A DNA stretch of 22,193 nucleotides from Alectryocaccomicrobium faecavium (GCA_018713425.1 DVOT01000221.1:1-22193); one strand, 5' to 3'. Positions 14,226 through 22,193 are shown, counted from the stretch's first letter. Notes: generated by a model not told the origin, from the sequence alone. A program made the numbers and translations.

Positions 14226-15383
14226 TTATTCCGCCAGCATTTGGCACAGCATTTCGCCCGCTTCGTCAAAGGACACGGGTTCGCCGCGCACGGAGCGGAT
14301 GGCGCGCTCCACGGGATTGGCGATGGGCCGGGGACGGGGCGCGGCGAGAATTTCCGCGGCGAGCTGGGGGAGGGTGCGGATTTCCAGGGAATCCAGCTTG
14401 CGCTCCGTGGCCATGCGCTCCAGCAGCGCGTAGAGCACCGTGCCGCAAGGCGCGTCGGCATTGAGTTGCAAGGCGCGGGCCAGCGCGGGGAGCGTTTTTT
14501 GGAACAGATATTGGCGGGCGTCCATTTCGCCGTCGCTGGCGCTGGCGCGCGCGAGCAGGCGCGCCACCAGTTCCGCTTCCTCCATGGGCGCGATGCAAAA
14601 GCGCGTGCCCTTCATGCGGCAAATGGCGCGCATAGCGTCGCGATAGCCCATCTTCAGGTTTTTCTGCGTGTACTTGGGATCAAAGCCCAAAATCGGCCCC
14701 AGCGACTCGGCAGGCCGAATGGTGAGCACTTGCACCTGGGGGTATTCGAATTTGCGCGAGCGGCCCAGGGAAAGCGTGCGCACGGCCACGAGCTGCTCAT
14801 AGCCGCGCCGGGCGAGCATGTTCATGGGGCAGTTGTCGTAAAAACCGCCGTCAATGAACAGCTTGCCATCGAGGGGTTCCAGGCGGAAAACCGGCAAATT
14901 GGCGCTGGCCATCAGATAATCCACCAGCTTGCCGCGAGGGATGTCCTCTTTGAAGAGTTCCGCGTGCTTCAAATCCGTGAGGTTTACGGTCACAATGCCG
15001 AAATCCGTGTTCATGGCCCGCAACTTGGGCTCGTTGATGACGATGTTCAGCAACCTGCGGATGGGCGCGGTGTCCAGCCCGCGCTTTTCCACCAATTCGC
15101 GCGCGGCCGTGGCGAGATAGGAGAGGGTATCCCGGTCGAATTCCAGGCTCAGCAGGCGATCCAGCCGTTCATCCTGCGTGTTGAAGAGCATATTCGCCGT
15201 CAGCCGCTGCCACCAAGCCTGCGCCAGTTCAAAATCGCCTTGCGCCAGCAGAGCGCCATTGATGGCGCCGATGCTGGTGCCAACGATGCCATCAAAGCGA
15301 AAGCCCTTTTCGTTCAGCGCTTGAAACGCGCCAATCTGGAACGCGCCACGCGCGCCGCCGCCTTCGAGCACCAGACCAAGCAT
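14226..15383 (-). CDS. Patatin-like phospholipase
   Basis: A 385-aa protein. The oxyanion loop 'GGGARG' is at 8-13, the nucleophile elbow 'GTSIG' at 35-39 (catalytic S37), and the catalytic aspartate is D178 in 'IDGGFYDNCP'. This makes a complete Ser-Asp dyad. The C-terminal 150 or so residues ('GYRDAMRAI' onward) are a helical extension usual in bacterial homologues. It should hydrolyse acyl esters of phospholipids or other lipids inside the cell; no signal peptide is present. AAGGAGG lies 9 nt before the start. It is the third gene of a minus-strand operon, 36 nt after the amidohydrolase. Confidence 0.92.
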   Translation of the reverse strand: MLGLVLEGGGARGAFQIGAFQALNEKGFRFDGIVGTSIGAINGALLAQGDFELAQAWWQRLTANMLFNTQDERLDRLLSLEFDRDTLSYLATAARELVEKRGLDTAPIRRLLNIVINEPKLRAMNTDFGIVTVNLTDLKHAELFKEDIPRGKLVDYLMASANLPVFRLEPLDGKLFIDGGFYDNCPMNMLARRGYEQLVAVRTLSLGRSRKFEYPQVQVLTIRPAESLGPILGFDPKYTQKNLKMGYRDAMRAICRMKGTRFCIAPMEEAELVARLLARASASDGEMDARQYLFQKTLPALARALQLNADAPCGTVLYALLERMATERKLDSLEIRTLPQLAAEILAAPRPRPIANPVERAIRSVRGEPVSFDEAGEMLCQMLAE

Positions 15384-15419
15384 GAAATTCGCCTCCTTCC
15401 GCCGTTCGTCCGCAGCGCC

Positions 15420-16202
15420 TTATAGGTTCAGGAGCCGCGCCGCGTTGTCATAAAAAATGGCTTGCTTTTCCGCCGCCGTGAGCGCGAGCGCTTCCAGGCG
15501 GCGCTTTTCTTCGCCGGGATTCCACATGGGATAATCGCTGCCGAAGAGCACGTGATCCACGCCGAACGCGCGGATGATCTCCGCGGCCCGTTCGGGCGCG
15601 AGCGCGAACAGCGAACTGGACGTGTCCACATATACGCCCGTGCCGGGCAGCAAGTCCACGGCCTCTTCCCATTCGCTGTAGCCGCCTAGGTGCGCGCAAA
15701 TCGCCGTGAGGCCGGGGAAGCGCCGCATCACCTCGGCCATGCGGCGCGGGTTGGAATAGGGATAGCGCTTATCGCCCGTGTGGATCAGCACGGGCAAACG
15801 GCCCTCCAAAGCCTCGAACATTTTGAGCGAGCGCGGCTCGTCGAGGGCGAATAGCTGCATATCCGGGTGGATCTTGATGCCCTTGAGGCCCAGGGAGATC
15901 GCGTAATCGATGTCTGCCTCAATATCCGGGCTATCGGGGTGCAGGGTGCCGAACCCCACCAGCTTGTCGGGATGTTCGCGCACGCACTGCGCGATGTAAT
16001 CGTCGATGTGGCGCGTGCGCTTGGGCGACATGGCCACGGAGTGTACGAGGAAGCGGGTGATGTCGTTTTTCGCGCCAATTTCGAGCAGCGTGCCGAGCGT
16101 GCCGTCGCAAAGGACGGGAATATCATAAAATTCGGCGATGCTGTGCGCCGCTTTCAGGGCGATGGCGTCGGGGTAGATATGGGCATGCGCGTCAAAAATC
16201 AT
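15420..16202 (-). CDS. Amidohydrolase-superfamily metal-dependent hydrolase (ACMSD-like TIM barrel)
   Basis: A 260-aa protein. The metal-binding HxH is H6-A-H8, with further likely active-site residues H112 ('KIHPD'), H141 ('LIHTGD'), H171 ('CAHLGG') and D223 ('LFGSDYP'). The pattern matches the amidohydrolase_2 group, which includes ACMSD-type decarboxylases and various hydrolases. The substrate cannot be inferred. The start has GGAAGGTG upstream. It lies 28 nt after the Mbeg1-like lipase gene and ahead of the patatin gene. Confidence 0.87.
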   Translation of the reverse strand: MIFDAHAHIYPDAIALKAAHSIAEFYDIPVLCDGTLGTLLEIGAKNDITRFLVHSVAMSPKRTRHIDDYIAQCVREHPDKLVGFGTLHPDSPDIEADIDYAISLGLKGIKIHPDMQLFALDEPRSLKMFEALEGRLPVLIHTGDKRYPYSNPRRMAEVMRRFPGLTAICAHLGGYSEWEEAVDLLPGTGVYVDTSSSLFALAPERAAEIIRAFGVDHVLFGSDYPMWNPGEEKRRLEALALTAAEKQAIFYDNAARLLNL

Positions 16203-16230
16203 GGATTCACCTTCCGGTTCGTTTGGTATT

Positions 16231-17037
16231 TTACCCGTTTATTGTAGCAGACGATTGTAAACTGCGCAATCCATGCAGCGCAATTCTGCTGGCGGCTTCT
16301 ATGGCGCGCGAGGCGCATGTGCGCCCGGCAGGCACTGGATAACCGTCCGGCTGAAAAAGGAAGGCGGAGAGCGCGTGCGCGTTTTCATCCAGGCGCGCAG
16401 CGCAGAATTCGCGCGTTTCCGGGTGGTAGAGCAGCGCGCCCACGATGTCGCTCCGCGTGACGTAGTTGATGGCCTGCGCGCGCAGGCGGGCTTTCTGGGC
16501 GCGGTCGAGCTGATCGCGCCGGAAGCCCTGTCCATTGAAGGCGACGGCGCGCGCCTGGGGGTTTTGCGCCACGGCGAGCGCGTAGAGCGCGTTGTGCCCG
16601 CCCTTGGAATGGCCCGTGATGGTGAGCGGCCCCGCGGGATAGCGGTTGACCAGGCGATAGATATCCTGGTATTGTACGGAACCGGCGAAGGGCGCGGCGA
16701 AATTGTCGGCCCAATCCACCAGCGAGGGCGCGCAAGGCCCGCTTTCCGAGCCGCGCAGAGCCAGCGTCACGCTTTCATCCGGCGCGAGGAACGAATAGCC
16801 CACAAAGCCCGTGCCGGCGTTCCGGTTGACATAGTGCAGCACCAGCAGGCGGGTTTCGCGCAGGGCGCGCAGCGCCTGTTGGGCAAAGGCGCTCAGTTCT
16901 TCGCAAGGCGGGGTTTGCAGAAAGGCGTCGCAAGCTTCGCGCAGGGGAAATGGCCCGCGCGCCAGGCGGCGTACCAGCGCGCATGGCAAATCTATGTAGC
17001 AGAATTCACATAACCAGGCCAGCATTTCGGGCGGCAT
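16231..17037 (-). CDS. DUF2974 / Mbeg1-like alpha/beta-hydrolase (putative lipase)
   Basis: A 268-aa protein. The N-terminal 'EFCYIDLP' region, 'LALRGSES' (92-99), 'DWADN' (108-112) and the nucleophile elbow 'GHSKGGHNAL' (142-151, catalytic S144) match the DUF2974/Mbeg1-like family of clostridial hydrolases related to class 3 lipases. 'RSDIVGALLYH' near 215 is also typical. No signal peptide is seen. AAAGGAG precedes the start. It is the first gene of a three-hydrolase operon and is divergent from feoAB. No strong promoter box was recognised in its 129-nt upstream region, although a TACAAT box is present on this strand (17074-17079). Confidence 0.85.
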   Translation of the reverse strand: MPPEMLAWLCEFCYIDLPCALVRRLARGPFPLREACDAFLQTPPCEELSAFAQQALRALRETRLLVLHYVNRNAGTGFVGYSFLAPDESVTLALRGSESGPCAPSLVDWADNFAAPFAGSVQYQDIYRLVNRYPAGPLTITGHSKGGHNALYALAVAQNPQARAVAFNGQGFRRDQLDRAQKARLRAQAINYVTRSDIVGALLYHPETREFCAARLDENAHALSAFLFQPDGYPVPAGRTCASRAIEAASRIALHGLRSLQSSATING

Positions 17038-17057
17038 AAGGTCACGCTCCTTTCAGT

Positions 17058-17140
17058 GGGCAAAAGCCCATAGCATTGTATGCCACGCACCCATCGGGCG
17101 CTTTGGGCATAGGAATGCACACAGGGCAAATTTGGGCAAA
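17058..17140. promoter_or_regulatory. Repeated GGGCAAA motifs in the feoAB/hydrolase divergent region
   Basis: GGGCAAA occurs at 17058-17064, 17124-17130 and 17134-17140, plus TTTGGGCAT at 17102-17110. The last two perfect copies are one helical turn apart. The site does not resemble a Fur or DtxR box. An operator role is an inference. Confidence 0.3.
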
Positions 17141-17166
17141 GGCCCCGAAAAAAGGAGATATGCGGT

Positions 17167-17388
17167 TTGACGCTTTATGATATGGCTCTGGGGAGCGCGG
17201 GCGCAATTGTGCGGCTGGGCGAAAGCGGCGCGATGCGGCGGCGCTTGTTGGATATAGGGTTTACGCAGGGCGCGCAGGTGCGCTGCGAGCTGGCGAGCCC
17301 ATCGGGCGATCCGCGCGCCTATCGGGTGCGGGGCACGCTGGTGGCGTTGCGCCAGGAAAACGCCAGAAACATTTTTGTGGAGGGATAG
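17167..17388 (+). CDS. feoA: Ferrous iron transport protein FeoA (SH3-like)
   Basis: A 73-aa protein of normal FeoA length, with 'MRRRLLDIGFTQGAQV' (23-38) as the family signature and 'RQENARNIFVEG' at the end. FeoA is a small cytoplasmic SH3-like protein that assists FeoB. The start is a TTG at 17167, with GGAG about 9 nt before it. The next in-frame ATG, five codons on, lacks a binding site and would cut into the conserved 'TLYD' start. The stop is 1 nt before the feoB ATG. Confidence 0.9.
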   Translation: MTLYDMALGSAGAIVRLGESGAMRRRLLDIGFTQGAQVRCELASPSGDPRAYRVRGTLVALRQENARNIFVEG

Positions 17389-17389
17389 C

Positions 17390-19417
17390 ATGAGCAGGGC
17401 GGATACGAACTGCGTGATTGCGCTCGCGGGCAACCCCAATGTGGGGAAGAGCACGCTATTCAACCGGATTACGGGCCTTCGGCAGCATACGGGCAACTGG
17501 CCGGGGAAAACCGTGGAAATTGCCCAGGGCACGGCCAAGGCGGACGGGAGCGTGCGCGTGGTCGATCTGCCCGGCGCTTATTCGCTGAGGGCCCATTCCA
17601 AGGAAGAGGAAGTGGCGCGCGATTTTTTGCTATTCGAACGGGTGGACGTGGTTGTGGTGGTGTGCGACGCTACGTGCCTCGCGCGCAATCTGAACCTCGC
17701 CTTGCAGGCGCTGGAAATGGGCAAGCGCTGTGTGGTGTGCGTCAATTTGCTGGATGAAGCGCAACGCAACCACATTTCTCTCGATTTGCCGCGCTTGGAA
17801 GCGCTGTTGGGCGTGCCCGTGGTGGGCGCAAGCGCGCGCGGCAACCGGGGCGTGGGGGAGTTGCTGCGCCGCGCGCGGGATTGCCCCGCGCCGCGCGGCG
17901 CGCCGGATATCGAGTATCCCGCGCCCATCGCGCGCGCGGTGGACGCGGTAGCCGCCCATATGAGCGCGGGCGCGTGGAACCAGCGCTATATCGCCCTGCG
18001 CCTGCTGGAGGGGGATATGACCTTTGCCGCGCGCGTCCGCGCCCAGAGCGGCTTGTCGGAAGCGGCGCTGCGGCAGGCTCGGCTGGAGCGCGAGCGATTG
18101 CGGCAGGCGGGTTATGACGAAGATACATGGAACGACGCGTTGGTGGCGGCGATTTACCGGCGCGCGGACGCCATCGCCGCCCAGGTGGTAAAGGAAGCGC
18201 CCGCGGCGCGGCTCGAATGGCAGCGCGCCATGGACCGCCTGGTTACGAGCCGCCGGGCGGGCATACCGCTGATGCTTCTGTTGCTCACGTTGGTGTTTTT
18301 TCTCACGATCGCGGGGGCCAACGCGCCGTCGCAGTGGCTTTCGCGGCATTTGCTCGGCCTGCAGGGGGATCTGCTGGCGGGGCTGCTGGCATGGGGCGCG
18401 CCGGAATGGCTGGCGGACGCGTTGGCCAACGGCGTGTACCGCACGCTGGCCTGGGTGGTTTCCGTCATGCTGCCGCCTATGGCGATTTTCTTTCCCTTGT
18501 TCACGTTGCTGGAAGACTTGGGCTATCTGCCGCGCGTGGCTTTCAATTTGGATGGCGCGCTGCGCCGTTGCCGCGCGTGCGGCAAGCAGGCACTCACCAT
18601 GGCGATGGGCTTTGGCTGCAACGCCGTGGGCGTGATGGGCTGCCGCATCATCGATTCCCCGCGCGAACGGCTGGTCGCCATCCTCACCAACAGCCTCGTG
18701 CCCTGCAATGGACGGTTTCCCTTGCTGCTATTGTTGATCGCGATGTTTTTCGCGGGGAACAATTTTGTGGTCACGGCCGTTTTGCTCACGGCCGCCGTAG
18801 CGCTAGGCGTGTTCGCTACGTTCTTCGCCTCCTGGCTGCTTTCGCGCACGGTGCTGCGCGGCATGCCCTCGGCGTTCGCGCTGGAATTGCCGCCCTACCG
18901 CCGGCCGCAGGTGGGCAAGGTGATTGTGCGCTCCGTGCTGGACCGCACAGCCTTTGTGCTAGGGCGCGCGGCGATGGTCGCCGCCCCGGCGGGATTGCTC
19001 CTATGGTTGATGGCCAATGTGCGCGTGGGCGGCGCGAGCCTACTTGCGCACGGCATAGCGTTTTTCGATCCGTTTGCCCATTGGATTGGCCTGGATGGCA
19101 CGCTGTTCATGGCCTTTCTACTGGGCTTTCCGGCCAACGAAATCGTGCTGCCCATCGCGCTGATGGGCTATCTGGCCGAAGGCGCGCTGGTGGAAACGGG
19201 CGATGCGCTTCAGCTTCGCGCCGTACTCCTCGCCAATGGCTGGACGCTGGAAACCGCCGTTTGCACCCTGCTGTTTTCGCTGATGCACTGGCCGTGCTCC
19301 ACCACCTGCCTGACGATTTACCGGGAAACGCGCTCCTGGAAGTGGACGCTGCTGGCCATTTTCCTGCCAACGGCTTTGGGTTTGTCGGCCTGTGCGCTGG
19401 CCGCGTGGATGCTTTAA
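17390..19417 (+). CDS. feoB: Ferrous iron transporter FeoB
   Basis: A 675-aa protein. The N-terminal G domain has G1 'GNPNVGKST' (14-22), 'TGNWPGKTVE' (34-43), G3 'DLPG' (59-62) and G4 'NLLD' (119-122). A helical GDI-like spacer follows, then the membrane region from about 290 with paired gate segments. The first gate region is 'CRACGKQALTMAMGFGCNAVGVMGC', rich in cysteines, followed by 'PCNGRFP'. The C-terminal region has 'GFPANEIVLPIALMGY' and 'MHWPCSTTC'. This is a clostridial FeoB subtype. It imports Fe2+ into the cell. The ribosome binding site GGAGGG overlaps the end of feoA. Confidence 0.94.
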   Translation: MSRADTNCVIALAGNPNVGKSTLFNRITGLRQHTGNWPGKTVEIAQGTAKADGSVRVVDLPGAYSLRAHSKEEEVARDFLLFERVDVVVVVCDATCLARNLNLALQALEMGKRCVVCVNLLDEAQRNHISLDLPRLEALLGVPVVGASARGNRGVGELLRRARDCPAPRGAPDIEYPAPIARAVDAVAAHMSAGAWNQRYIALRLLEGDMTFAARVRAQSGLSEAALRQARLERERLRQAGYDEDTWNDALVAAIYRRADAIAAQVVKEAPAARLEWQRAMDRLVTSRRAGIPLMLLLLTLVFFLTIAGANAPSQWLSRHLLGLQGDLLAGLLAWGAPEWLADALANGVYRTLAWVVSVMLPPMAIFFPLFTLLEDLGYLPRVAFNLDGALRRCRACGKQALTMAMGFGCNAVGVMGCRIIDSPRERLVAILTNSLVPCNGRFPLLLLLIAMFFAGNNFVVTAVLLTAAVALGVFATFFASWLLSRTVLRGMPSAFALELPPYRRPQVGKVIVRSVLDRTAFVLGRAAMVAAPAGLLLWLMANVRVGGASLLAHGIAFFDPFAHWIGLDGTLFMAFLLGFPANEIVLPIALMGYLAEGALVETGDALQLRAVLLANGWTLETAVCTLLFSLMHWPCSTTCLTIYRETRSWKWTLLAIFLPTALGLSACALAAWML

Positions 19418-19429
19418 GCCAAAAATGCT

Positions 19430-19506
19430 CCCGCCGCGCGTTGGATACGGACGCGCGGCGGGAAATTGTTAGCTCGCGGCGCGCGCGTTTGAGGAACGCG
19501 CGCCGC
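19430..19506. terminator. Tandem GC-rich hairpins between feoB and the LRR protein gene
   Basis: An 11-bp perfect stem (19430-19440 with 19452-19462) with A5 on its left gives a T tail on the minus strand. A second bulged stem lies at 19476-19506. Together they close the two convergent genes. Confidence 0.75.
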
Positions 19507-19523
19507 AAAAGTGAGGGGGTCGG

Positions 19524-22193
19524 TTAACCCAGATACAGGTCGATGATGGCGTTCACATCGGATACGCTCAGCCTGCCGTCGAGGTTTACGTCGGCGGCGA
19601 GCTCCTGCTCAGCCCGCGTGGTCGAACCCAAGAAGATGTCGATCGCGAGGTTGATGTCGCTCACGCTGATTCTGCCATCGCGGTTCACATCGCCCGCCAC
19701 GGAGAGGACAGCCGTTTCGATGTCGCTGCCCGAATCATCGAGCATGGTGATGGTGTAACCCGTCTGTACAGTGGCGGTCGCGGCAACGGAAGCGCCGTTG
19801 CGGTCGGTCACCTGGAAGCGGCCCAGGCCGTCGTTGAGGTTGAGCGTCAGCGCTTGCGCCGTGGTGCCCGCCGGGATGTTGTACAGATAGTTGATGCCCA
19901 ATTGGCTGGTCTGCCGGTAGGGCGCGCCCGCGTTCACCACGATCTGGCTATCGAGCGCTTCGCTGCGCGGTTCTTGATAGACGTTCACGGTGATGAGCTG
20001 TTGCAGGTTGTTGGCGTCCTTCCAGAGGATCTTCAGGGAGGACTGGCGCGCGGTAGTGCCGGTGTTCTGCGTGACCATGATGCCGATGGAGGCGTTGCCG
20101 CTGCCGGTGATGGTGCGGGCCGCGTTGGCGCCCGTGGGATCTGCCGTGCGGTTGTACACCGTGAGCCAGGCGTCAGTGGTGTCGATCGTCCAGTTGGTGT
20201 TGGACGAGAGGTTGAACGTGCCGCCCGCGCCGGCGCGGTAGGTAGCCAGCAAGCTCTGGTTGGTCAGCAGGTCGGTGGACAGCCGGGGCACAAAATCCTC
20301 CAGATACACGTTGATGCCATTTTCCTTCGCGTACACATGCGCCGCGGAATTTTCCACGCAGCGGATGCGCAGGTTCTTGTTCGCGTCCTTAAAGGCGCCC
20401 GTCGCGATGGTGGTCACGCTATCGGGGATGGTGATGTCCTCCAGGCTGGAGCAATTGGCAAACGCGTAGTCGCCAATGTAGGTCACGGTGGTCGGGATGC
20501 TCACTTTCGTGAGGCTGGTGCAGTTGTAGAACGCGTAGGGGTTGATGCTCGTCGCCCCGCTGTTGATCGTCACGCTGGTGAGGTTCTTGCAGGACTGGAA
20601 CGCGCGGTTGCTGATCGTCTTCACGCTCGAAGGAATGATCACGCTGGTGAGGTTCGAGCCCTGGAACGCGCTGGTTCCAATGGAAGTCACCGTGGTGGGG
20701 ATCGAGATCGAGGTGATCGAACTGTTCAGGAACGCGTTCGCGCTGATCGAAGTGATCGTCGAAGGCAGCGTTACGCTCTTCAGGTAGCGCGAGTTGGCGA
20801 ACGCGCCGCTCGCGATGGAGACGATGGTCACCTTGCCGTTGTCCGCTTTGAAGTCGCTCAGGTTCAGGCTGGACATATTCTTGGCCGGCGGGAACCGCAA
20901 CAGCGTGGTGCTGTAGCTGCGGGAGAAGAGCACGCCGTCGAAATCCAGGAAATTGGGATTGCTGTCATGCACTTCAAACGCGGCCAGGTTCGTGCAGCCG
21001 TCCACAAAATCAGAACTGATGCTGGTGACGCTGCTGGGGATGTAGAGCGAGGTCAGCTTCGTGCAGCCGCTGAACGCGCCGGAGCCAATGCTCGCGAGGC
21101 GGTAACTCGTACCCTTGCCCGCCGCGCCCGCGTAATTGGCGAGCTGCGTGCAGCCGGCAAACGCTTTCGCGCCGATGCTCGTGAGCGTCGTGGGGATCAC
21201 GATGCCGGTGATGCGGGTGTTCATCAACGCGCCTTCGGGCAGGGCCACCAGACCCGAGGGAATGGTGAAGGCGGTCAGATCCGTGTTCGCAAAGGCGTAA
21301 GCGCCCATGGAGGTCACTTTCTGCATGCCGCTCACCTGCAATAGGTCGGAGCCTTCGAACGCGTTCGCGCCGATGGTGACGATGCTATCCGGGATATACA
21401 CGCTGGTGATGGTCTTGTTCCCCTGGAACGCGCCATCGCCAATGGTGGTTACCATATAGCCGTTCAACGTTTGCGGCAGGCTGATGTTGCTGGCGGAGCC
21501 GGTGTAGCCCGTGATGGTGGCGGTACGCCCGCTCACCGTGAACTTATAATCGCCGGAGACCATTTCGCCACTGCTAGGATCGTCGCCGCCGCTGCTCTCA
21601 CCCACGATGATGGTCATGGTATCAGCCGGGCCGTAAACGCGCACGCCGTTCACGGTGGCATAGGCGCACACGGATACGTTGTAGGTCGTGTTGTTGGCAA
21701 AGTTACTGCTGGCGACCACGATGGTGCCAATCGCCGAACTCGAAGGCGTAGCGATGGTAATGGTCTTGCCGCCGCCGGTCATTTGCAGGCGATAGCCATC
21801 CGCGTCCTTCACGCTGGTGAAGGAGATCGTCGTGGTGGTAGGCGCCGCGATGTTCAGCGGATCCGCGTTCATAATGACCGGAGCTGCCGGGCCCACGGTG
21901 ATGTCGCCCTTGGTGAGAACTTCATTGCCCACGCGTACTTCGAAGGGATAGCTGCCCATCGAAACGCCGATCTGCCAGGAGAGCGTCACCGAGCCGCTCT
22001 CGGAAATGGTGCCCTTTGCCAGGGAGATGCTGGAGTTGTTGAAGAACACTTCAGCCGTTTCACCCCGGTGCGCCTGGCCGATGCCATCCACGGTGACGGA
22101 GACGGTTTCGTCCTTGCCGGAATAGGGCACGACTTCGGGGGTGATGGTTACCGTCAGCGATTTGATGGAAACGCGCACGGTGGCGATGTCGCT
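19524..22193 (-). CDS. Large LRR (BspA-like) / BACON / dockerin surface protein, N-terminus outside window
   Basis: At least 889 residues are visible and the frame stays open to the right edge, so the start and signal peptide are missing. Counting from the GTG at 22178: Ig-like repeats at 1-95, an Fn3-like region at about 98-193, a Gly/Ser/Asp linker near 194-206, a BspA-type LRR_5 array at about 240-640 ('IPSSVTSI', 'IGAKAFAGCTQL' style units), a BACON-like domain at about 650-735 ('WLTV', 'VTQNTGTTARQSSLKI'), a linker domain, and a C-terminal dockerin at 828-884 with two calcium-loop repeats starting 'DVNRDG' and 'DVNLDG'. It is probably secreted and attached through the dockerin or acts in adhesion. 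No catalytic domain is visible. Confidence 0.87.
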   Translation of the reverse strand, partial: SDIATVRVSIKSLTVTITPEVVPYSGKDETVSVTVDGIGQAHRGETAEVFFNNSSISLAKGTISESGSVTLSWQIGVSMGSYPFEVRVGNEVLTKGDITVGPAAPVIMNADPLNIAAPTTTTISFTSVKDADGYRLQMTGGGKTITIATPSSSAIGTIVVASSNFANNTTYNVSVCAYATVNGVRVYGPADTMTIIVGESSGGDDPSSGEMVSGDYKFTVSGRTATITGYTGSASNISLPQTLNGYMVTTIGDGAFQGNKTITSVYIPDSIVTIGANAFEGSDLLQVSGMQKVTSMGAYAFANTDLTAFTIPSGLVALPEGALMNTRITGIVIPTTLTSIGAKAFAGCTQLANYAGAAGKGTSYRLASIGSGAFSGCTKLTSLYIPSSVTSISSDFVDGCTNLAAFEVHDSNPNFLDFDGVLFSRSYSTTLLRFPPAKNMSSLNLSDFKADNGKVTIVSIASGAFANSRYLKSVTLPSTITSISANAFLNSSITSISIPTTVTSIGTSAFQGSNLTSVIIPSSVKTISNRAFQSCKNLTSVTINSGATSINPYAFYNCTSLTKVSIPTTVTYIGDYAFANCSSLEDITIPDSVTTIATGAFKDANKNLRIRCVENSAAHVYAKENGINVYLEDFVPRLSTDLLTNQSLLATYRAGAGGTFNLSSNTNWTIDTTDAWLTVYNRTADPTGANAARTITGSGNASIGIMVTQNTGTTARQSSLKILWKDANNLQQLITVNVYQEPRSEALDSQIVVNAGAPYRQTSQLGINYLYNIPAGTTAQALTLNLNDGLGRFQVTDRNGASVAATATVQTGYTITMLDDSGSDIETAVLSVAGDVNRDGRISVSDINLAIDIFLGSTTRAEQELAADVNLDGRLSVSDVNAIIDLYLG
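19527..19700 (-). other. Type I-like dockerin coding segment
   Basis: Two repeats of 'DVNxDGRxSVSD', each followed by a helix ending in 'LG'. Calcium-ligand positions 1, 3, 5 and 12 (D, N, D, D) are kept in both. Positions 10-11, which set cohesin specificity in known dockerins, are Val-Ser in both copies. Confidence 0.8.
20290..21460 (-). repeat. LRR-coding tandem repeat array
   Basis: About 17 diverged units of 22-24 codons, each ending around 'xxIPxxVTxIGxxAFxxC'. The DNA copies share stretches but are not identical. They are protein-coding repeats of the surface protein gene. Confidence 0.8.

Noticed and set aside
14076..15425. 449-codon plus-strand open frame across the patatin gene
   Set aside because: It is antisense to a complete patatin with intact catalytic motifs and begins inside the tRNA leader; no family motif is seen.
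17038..17166. Fur or DtxR box upstream of feoA
   Set aside because: No AT-rich GATAATGATAATC-like or TTAGGTTAG-like palindrome is present.
18127..19527. 466-codon plus-strand open frame within feoB
   Set aside because: It is a +1-frame shadow of feoB, which has all expected motifs; the Gly/Arg/Ala-rich translation is not protein-like.
19854..21344. 496-codon plus-strand open frame opposite the LRR gene
   Set aside because: It mirrors the LRR repeats on the other strand and is Arg/Ala/Gly-rich without a start signal.
20290..21460. Possible CRISPR-like or other DNA repeat array
   Set aside because: The units are of variable length, diverged, in frame and encode LRR units; no constant repeat with unique spacers exists.

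Overview
This window looks like chromosomal DNA from a GC-rich, anaerobic, probably spore-forming member of the Bacillota (class Clostridia), most likely from an animal gut. The indications are strong AGGAGG-type ribosome binding sites, consensus sigma-A promoters, a clustered Val-Asp-Phe-Gly-Cys tRNA operon with encoded CCA ends, and typical clostridial families: DUF1540, DUF1858, DUF2974/Mbeg1-like, a Cys-rich FeoB, L-cysteine desulfidase, a glycyl-radical activating enzyme and a BspA-like LRR/dockerin protein. The exact order cannot be fixed from this sequence. No phage, insertion sequence, plasmid or CRISPR signatures were seen.

Layout. 1-221 (+) is the tail of a glycyl-radical-enzyme activating protein. 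It converges through a bidirectional terminator on a minus-strand cluster (4160 down to 267): D-amino-acid transaminase, iron-sulfur-type flavoprotein, polytopic GT-C-like membrane protein, DUF1540 mini-protein, then (after a terminator) an FkbM methyltransferase. A consensus promoter reads the other way into a cytoplasmic GH29 alpha-L-fucosidase (4292-5611, +). Next are a minus-strand DUF1858 plus ferritin-like pair (6435-5747), a Myb/RsfA-like DNA-binding protein (6649-7398, +), and a plus-strand operon of a membrane-anchored NEW3-domain protein, an ABC ATPase and an ABC-2 permease (7580-10717). L-cysteine desulfidase (12093-10807, -) is divergent from a 338-aa protein with 37 cysteines (12376-13392, +) preceded by a sigma-K-like promoter.

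13643-14083 holds five tRNA genes on the minus strand, with a near-perfect promoter, an AT-rich UP-like block and a terminator. A three-gene minus-strand operon follows: Mbeg1-like lipase, amidohydrolase, patatin (17037 down to 14226). feoAB (17167-19417, +) is divergent from it. The last feature (19524 to the window edge, -) is a very large secreted protein with an Fn3-like region, a BspA-type LRR array, a BACON-like domain and a C-terminal dockerin.

How it fits together. Most genes are housekeeping or host-niche functions: glycan use, iron uptake, oxidative and redox protection, lipid hydrolysis. The least explained units are the NEW3-ABC exporter operon, the Cys-rich (possibly spore-coat) protein, the three-hydrolase operon and the LRR-BACON-dockerin protein. 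I did not see a clear-cut new defence or mobile system.
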